A DNA stretch of 23,814 bases, taken from Rhizophlyctis rosea (lineage: Eukaryota; Chytridiomycota; Chytridiomycetes; Rhizophlyctidales; Rhizophlyctidaceae). The DNA lies in assembly GCA_027596075.1 (NCBI GenBank), contig JADGJC010000417.1, positions 5,736 through 29,549 of the forward strand. Reading direction: 5' to 3'. The position numbers were made by a program, and so were the translations under genes. Position 1 is the stretch's first letter, and the number at the start of each line of letters is the position of its first letter. Below are positions 19,154-23,814 of this stretch, one piece after another. Below the pieces are notes generated by a model, which was given only the letters and a program-made list of their open reading frames with translations, was not told the DNA's origin and ran no database searches.

Positions 19154-20697
19154 ATGGCAAACTCGGTGACGGATGTAGACTCCACCACACCCGTCAATCC
19201 TGAAACACTTCCTCTTCTTGGTGTTCGCCATTCCAGCATCACAACAATCATCAATAAGCTTGGTGGACGCAGAGCTCTCCGTAATTTGACGACCGCGCAA
19301 GTGTGTAAAAAAATCATAGTCCCAAGGACCGCAACTTCCGTGTCCTTTTGTGACCAACTCACCCTTCAACACCCTCACGTCGTTGCAATAGCCAACTGGT
19401 TCATTAGTCGCACTTGGCAATATAAATTCCTGGATGTCCTTGACGCCATTATCACCTTCTTTGACAAGACGACCAAATCTTTCGACATTGTCTTCTGGCT
19501 AGACCTGTTCTCCCTGCCTCAATCAGAACGTGGATCTATAGCATCAGACTGGTTGCAAACCACCTTCAGAAACGCGATAACAAGCATGGGCAACGTCCTT
19601 ATGATTCTATCACCATGGACGGGCCCGCTCACCCTCACACGCGCTTGGTGCGTCTACGAACTATATCTCTGCATCCAAACCAAGTCCAATTTCTTCGTCG
19701 CCCTGCCGCCGTCCGAGCTACCCACCTTCCAACGAGCCTTGGCTGAAGATCCCTACATTTTGTCAGAGGTGTTCGCCACTGCCCGGACTGAATTTAGCAA
19801 GGCAACAAATCCGATTGATCAGGAGGCCATCCATACGCCCATATATAAGGCTGTGGGCGGATTTTGGTCTTTGAACAGAATGATTGAATCTGTGGTGCTG
19901 AAGTATGGGTTGGACGGGCGGGTGGGAACCCTTGAATCCGTGATGCTGAAGTATGGAGGGGAGGACTCCCATGACAGGAAGGGTGTCCCAACGGAAATGT
20001 CTACCGTTTCCAGACCTGTGCGCTCACATCTTAATCCGGAGGACGTCCTGGCAACCAGAAGGGGCTTTCTTGGCGCAGACCACCCGTCATCGCTCAAGGC
20101 CGCAGAAAGGTTGGCAGATTTTTATTTTGAGCAAGGGGAATACGATAAGGCAGAGGAAGTGTGTACAGATCTTGTGGAAAGATTGGAACGCTTGCTGGGA
20201 ATGGATAGCATCCCTTGTGTACAATGTCATAGAAAGTTGGAGAAAATTCGCACTCATAATGGGACGGTCTTTAGATTGCACTCCAGGTATGTTCCCATCC
20301 TCGAGAAGAAGGATCCAGTCCTTCCAGCTAAAACGGAAGAACGCGTATAATCAGGGGGGCAAAAAAATCAAAGTGCACTGTGCAATGACAGGAATTGGCC
20401 TCAGGTCCTTCATCTTTTTTTGTTTTCATCAGGTATGTAAAGGAAAAGGATTTCCTGCCCCGTTTGCCTACTTCGACTTGGACCTTAAATTCACTCACAT
20501 ACGCCGATTCCCAGGAACTGTTGAAATGCCAAGTCATTCCTCCCTTGGTGCATACTCGGAATGAAGTCAGGGCGATCCAGAGTCTCTCATATTGTCCATT
20601 TCACATCAATAATATGAAAGTCGAGTATGATGCACGTTTGATCACGAACGTGAGACTTCGTGGGAAAAGGGAGGTTCTCCCTTGGCTGACCCACTAA
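19154..20697 (+). CDS. TIR-like domain plus TPR-like protein, two exons
   Basis: Exon 1 is 19154-20286 and exon 2 is 20433-20697, giving 465 residues. The intron has GTATGT at 20287 and a strong pyrimidine tract before CAG at 20430-20432. If the intron is retained the protein ends at 20350 with 398 residues. The first ATG, at 19154, is taken as start. Residues about 80-175 have the TIR layout: NWFISRTWQYKFLDVLDAI, then FWLDLFSLPQ, then NAITSMGNVLMILSPW, then LTRAWCVYELYLC. WCVYEL matches the TIR WCxxEL box, so E169 is in the place of the catalytic glutamate of NAD-cleaving TIR enzymes. The first motif reads SRT where relatives, as I recall them, have a His after the Ser. Residues about 297-350 (LGADHPSSLKAAERLADFYF, then EQGEYDKAEEVCTDLVERLE) look like TPR helices of kinesin-light-chain type. 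A role in self/non-self sensing or NAD depletion is inference. Confidence 0.75.
19886..19957 (+). repeat. 48-bp partial duplication within the TIR-TPR gene
   Basis: GAATCTGTGGTGCTGAAGTA at 19886 recurs with two changes at 19934, encoding ESVVLKYG and then ESVMLKYG. The spacing of 48 bp keeps the frame, so the linker between the TIR-like and TPR-like parts has grown by one 16-residue unit. Confidence 0.7.
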
Positions 20698-21204
20698 CAT
20701 GATCACTAGTTCCTTGGATACTTTGGATCTTTATAACACATCTCAATGCTGCCTGGGAACCCGAAAGAATATTGGTCATGTGAATGAGGTCCCAGAGCAT
20801 CTATGTTCAACATTGCCCCCCACCGCCTCGTCAGCCCGCATATGGTATCCTACCTCCGATTACACATTCCCCGACACGCCGCCAATAAGCTTCAGCATAC
20901 CTTGGACACGCCCCAACAACCACGCATACCAATCAACACAGACAATTACAACCAGCATAGCTCCTAGCAATCCGCACGATCCTTCATCCAATAAAACTAT
21001 ACACAGTAGGGTGCCCATTGTCGACATCCATCCTCGTGTCATTCCGTCCACAGTCCACATCCGCATCCTTGCAGACATCTCTATGTAAGTATTAGCCATT
21101 GATACAGGATTTACAGGAGGCAGAAGCCCTCATAGACCCTCCACCACCTATGTTGCCGATGCTGTCAACTGTAGCTTGAGAGGGTATGTCCGCCGCTCAG
21201 TGAA
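20698..21204. other. Downstream stretch without a supported gene
   Basis: A 129-codon plus-strand frame at 20699-21088 is Ser/Thr/Pro-rich, has no domain I know, and starts two bases after the stop of the preceding gene. I treat it as chance or 3' untranslated sequence. Confidence 0.35.
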
Positions 21205-21438
21205 TGCAGTAAACTGCAGGGATGATGCGAAAGAGGAAACAAGATTCCTCCCAAGACGCTAAAAAGTAAACTGCAGGGATGATGCGAAAGAGGAAGCAAG
21301 ATTCCTCCCAAGACGCTAAACTAAGTTTCCTGAGGATAACCGGGATGGTAGCAGCAGCACATTGGGTTTAGGTGACGTTCGTCCTTGCAAAGGACTTGCC
21401 ACACCCGCTGGTCGCTCATTGTGCGGCTTGAGCCGCAC
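21205..21438. repeat. Hairpin cluster with a 57-bp tandem duplication, possible structured RNA
   Basis: A 57-bp unit at 21208-21264 is repeated at 21265-21320 with one clear substitution. Each copy contains GAGGAA and TTCCTC arms with a 6-nt loop (21233-21250 and 21290-21307), inside outer GCG/CGC arms. Further perfect stems are TGCAGT-AA-ACTGCA at 21205-21218, GTCCTT-GCA-AAGGAC at 21381-21395, and GTGCGGCT-TG-AGCCGCAC at 21421-21438. Five perfect stems in about 235 bp suggests a structured RNA or a mobile palindromic element. I cannot assign it to a known RNA family, and the transcribed strand is unknown. Confidence 0.6.
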
Positions 21439-23814
21439 GTGAATGAATAACAATGCATTACGTACTTACAAGCCTGCATGTCCAAAATTTAAACAAAAGG
21501 CCAAAGCGACAAGGAAGGCGCACTGACCCCGTTCCGCCCTTTGATGATTTCCGTCAGTTCAATATTGCCGTCTGGCCATTCACCCCGTTGCTTCTTTGTC
21601 TCCTACTTTCAGAAAAATCGAAAGGACGCGCCTTCCATCATGCCCTTCCCCCCACTGGCGCGCGATTTTGCCGAGGAGGGGAGATCAGAACGGATTTCTT
21701 TTAAAAAATGACGGGAGCAGAACTGGAGCAGTCCGGCAACTGTCCAGTATGTAGTTTCAGCCCTCGCTGCCAGACGCCAATTTTTCTTCGGTTTTTTGAG
21801 GATCAATATTGTGGGTTTCGCGCGGGGGGGGATCTGCCACAAAGACCCTTTCCTGTGCTCAGGCTGTTCTGGTGCACTTTACCTCATCCACCCCGGGTAA
21901 CCTAAACTTGGAGGGTGTATGAATGCTATACCCATGCCCAGCCCGGTAATGGACTGACTTCTCCTATTACCATGTGGGCACGCACTCTTACCAGTACAAC
22001 GATGTCCTGGCGACAAGGATCTGGCGGTAATGGATCGGCCTCTCGGGGATTGTACGTCGGTTTCGTGGCATTTCCTCCTTTTCGTTTGGCTTTGTCGAAT
22101 GCCCATCTCACTGCAGCGATGGGACTGTTTGATGCTTGAATCATGGTCGTGCTTTAAATGAGCCACACCCGCAGCTGTGACAAAAAGGTGTGATGCTTCA
22201 CGCGAACTTTTTCTGAGACTTTTCTTTTCGGCACGGGAAGTCATGATGTTTTCCCTTCTCGCCCGATGATTCGGAATGTAGAGATTGAGATAGTTGGTTG
22301 TTTTGGGTCTGCGTTCGCATCCACCCACCAAAAGATGGAGGGGAAAAAGGGATGTCCGTAGGATCTACCGATTCCGCCGCTCAACGTTCGCAATGGTGTG
22401 AAGACACAACATATGGGTAGCTGCCGCAAATGGCTCATTTTGCATGGAGGAGGGTATTTTGCTCATGGGAACCGTGAGTAGAAACAGTATGGACATGGTC
22501 AGACTGAACGATTGCGATGCTACAGTCATCTGCAAACATCGAATGACTGAAACAATTATGCCCACCACCCGCGCGTCCCGCCCCCCCGCCCCGGCCTTCC
22601 TCCCCCCCTTTTCCCCCCCTCCAATTATTCAGCAGTGTTTGCAAAGACTCTCATGCTGGGATGTGAAGTGTATGTCTTGTGGTGGGTCCCCCGTGGCATC
22701 CGGATTTATCATGAAGACTTGCGTCCACTTATTTTTTGCATGATTGGAGGCGCGTAATGGAATGAACCATGGTGAAGCCAAGCCAGAGGCCCAAAAAAGA
22801 ATCGCAACATGAAGCAGGGCATGCTGGGAGGTTTTTTATCCCAAGCGGTCCATCCGCAGCACTTTTAATCAGCACAACGCATGGTCAAAAGGGATGGGCA
22901 GGTGTGGATAGATTACCTGATGATCCAGGTTATTTTGAATGGGGTATGAAAAAAGGAAGAATTCACCCAATTGATATGGTTCCCAGTGCATTTCTTCTTG
23001 CGATTTAGTCTGGGATAAGAATGGGGCAAATGGTATTGATCGGGACAGGGAGACCTTGTAAGGGAAGGTACTTCAGTAGGCACGCGAAGGAAGCATCGAG
23101 ACTTCAGCATGGGACAGTCGTCACCTGACTTTCGTGATGAATTCCATCACGGGCAAAATCGCACGATTGGTTGTTCACATCAAATGGGGCATCAAGGGCA
23201 AAAAAATCATTTGACGTCCTCCCCGAATGCAATGTATTATCATGAGCTTGGTGCGTGCGCTCGGAACTCCTAACCCGTTTGCAACTCAACATGGTTGGAT
23301 GGATGGTCGTCGATTGCTTGGTGAGGCTCAGGAAGTTTATGCGAAGTCCCTTCAAGTTTGGCAAAATCACGGAATTGGAGGTGCAGTCAAATAGCGGCCA
23401 TCTCATCCCACAGCTTTGATTACGATAAGAAATGCAGAACGTTTCTGAATGCCACGCTCACCCCGCGGTGAGTGCTTTGCTGAGCGCTTCCCTCCTTTTT
23501 CACACGTTATACACTCAAGAATGTAGCCCCCCCCCCCCAAAAAAAAAGGCGTTTGCTATTCTACTGCCTTATCAAACGACCAAACCCCCCCATTCCTTCC
23601 CGCACGCGTTGCAGCACGTTTCAAGAAAAGTCACATCTGTCAACTCAGTTCTCTTTCCCGTTTGGTTTTGAAGCAAAGCTTGTGATGTTGGAGTCTGACA
23701 CTCACTTATCACCGTCTTCCTATTCCCACTGTGCGCCGAGTGCAGATCAAGAGAGCTAATGTGAAGAACGGGAAAAGCGATGAGTGAAAACTCGTTGCAG
23801 TAATGCTGCGAACC
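21439..23814. other. Right-hand stretch without a recognisable gene
   Basis: All open frames are under about 150 codons, lack known motifs and have no convincing splice partners. Noticeable are a C-rich tract at 22569-22622 and a C12A9 run at 23527-23547. I see no RNA gene or complete mobile element. Confidence 0.4.
22569..22622 (-). other. G-rich tract on the minus strand with quadruplex potential
   Basis: The plus strand has several runs of 4-8 C separated by short spacers, so the minus strand has four or more G runs (for example GGGGGGG-AAAA-GGGGGGG, then GGGG-C-GGGGGGG). This fits the pattern of a G-quadruplex. No gene is close enough to suggest a regulatory role. Confidence 0.5.

Noticed and set aside
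21370..21440. AGCCG and CACGT near 21430 considered as a group II intron domain V
   Set aside because: The conserved tetraloop, bulge and catalytic triad arrangement are absent, and no intron-encoded protein is nearby.
1..23814. tRNA, rRNA and CRISPR features
   Set aside because: No B-box-like GGTTCRANNCC with a matching acceptor stem, no rRNA core sequence and no regularly spaced short repeats were seen by eye on either strand.

Overview
This window looks like nuclear DNA of an early-diverging, possibly chytrid-like, fungus. That is an inference. It rests on short GT-AG introns (about 60-180 nt, often with a CTAAC-type branch site), a Nup159/Nup214-type nucleoporin, a TIR-like plus TPR gene of a type I associate with zoosporic fungi and protists, a decayed Ty3/Gypsy integrase, and a degraded helicase-methyltransferase gene of virus-like or mobile character. 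I see no rRNA, tRNA or CRISPR array by eye.

Layout. At 107-524 on the minus strand are the first two exons of an unrecognised gene that runs off the left edge. From 1497 to about 2476 on the plus strand is a Ty3/Gypsy integrase remnant. The stretch 2477-5498 holds no gene I can support; a weak terminal-exon candidate follows at 5499-5756 (minus). At 6053-8416 (minus) is one decayed gene: an SF2/SNF2-type helicase, an acidic linker and a class I SAM-dependent methyltransferase. It carries an in-frame TAG, a 1-nt frameshift, a 7-bp tandem duplication, and has no Walker A motif. From 8590 to 9260 the plus strand looks coding-like but has no continuous frame.

The dominant gene is on the plus strand, 10324-18405: a 14-exon, 2164-residue nucleoporin. 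Phases agree across all 13 introns. The order is beta-propeller, FG region, coiled coil, acidic FG region, Gln-rich FG tail. Its second intron holds a tandem repeat studded with GCGAAGC mini-hairpins. A second plus-strand gene, 19154-20697, has a TIR-like domain with the expected catalytic glutamate followed by TPR-like helices. Right of it, a compact cluster of hairpins with a 57-bp tandem duplication lies at 21205-21438. The rest, to 23814, is without recognisable genes.

The genes do not form a pathway. The nucleoporin is a housekeeping nuclear-pore component. The TIR-TPR gene is a possible immune or cell-death-type NAD-consuming protein. The integrase and helicase-methyltransferase remnants are debris of mobile or viral-like elements. 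The most unusual items are the helicase-methyltransferase fusion, the GCGAAGC-rich intronic repeat and the 21.2-21.4 kb hairpin cluster.
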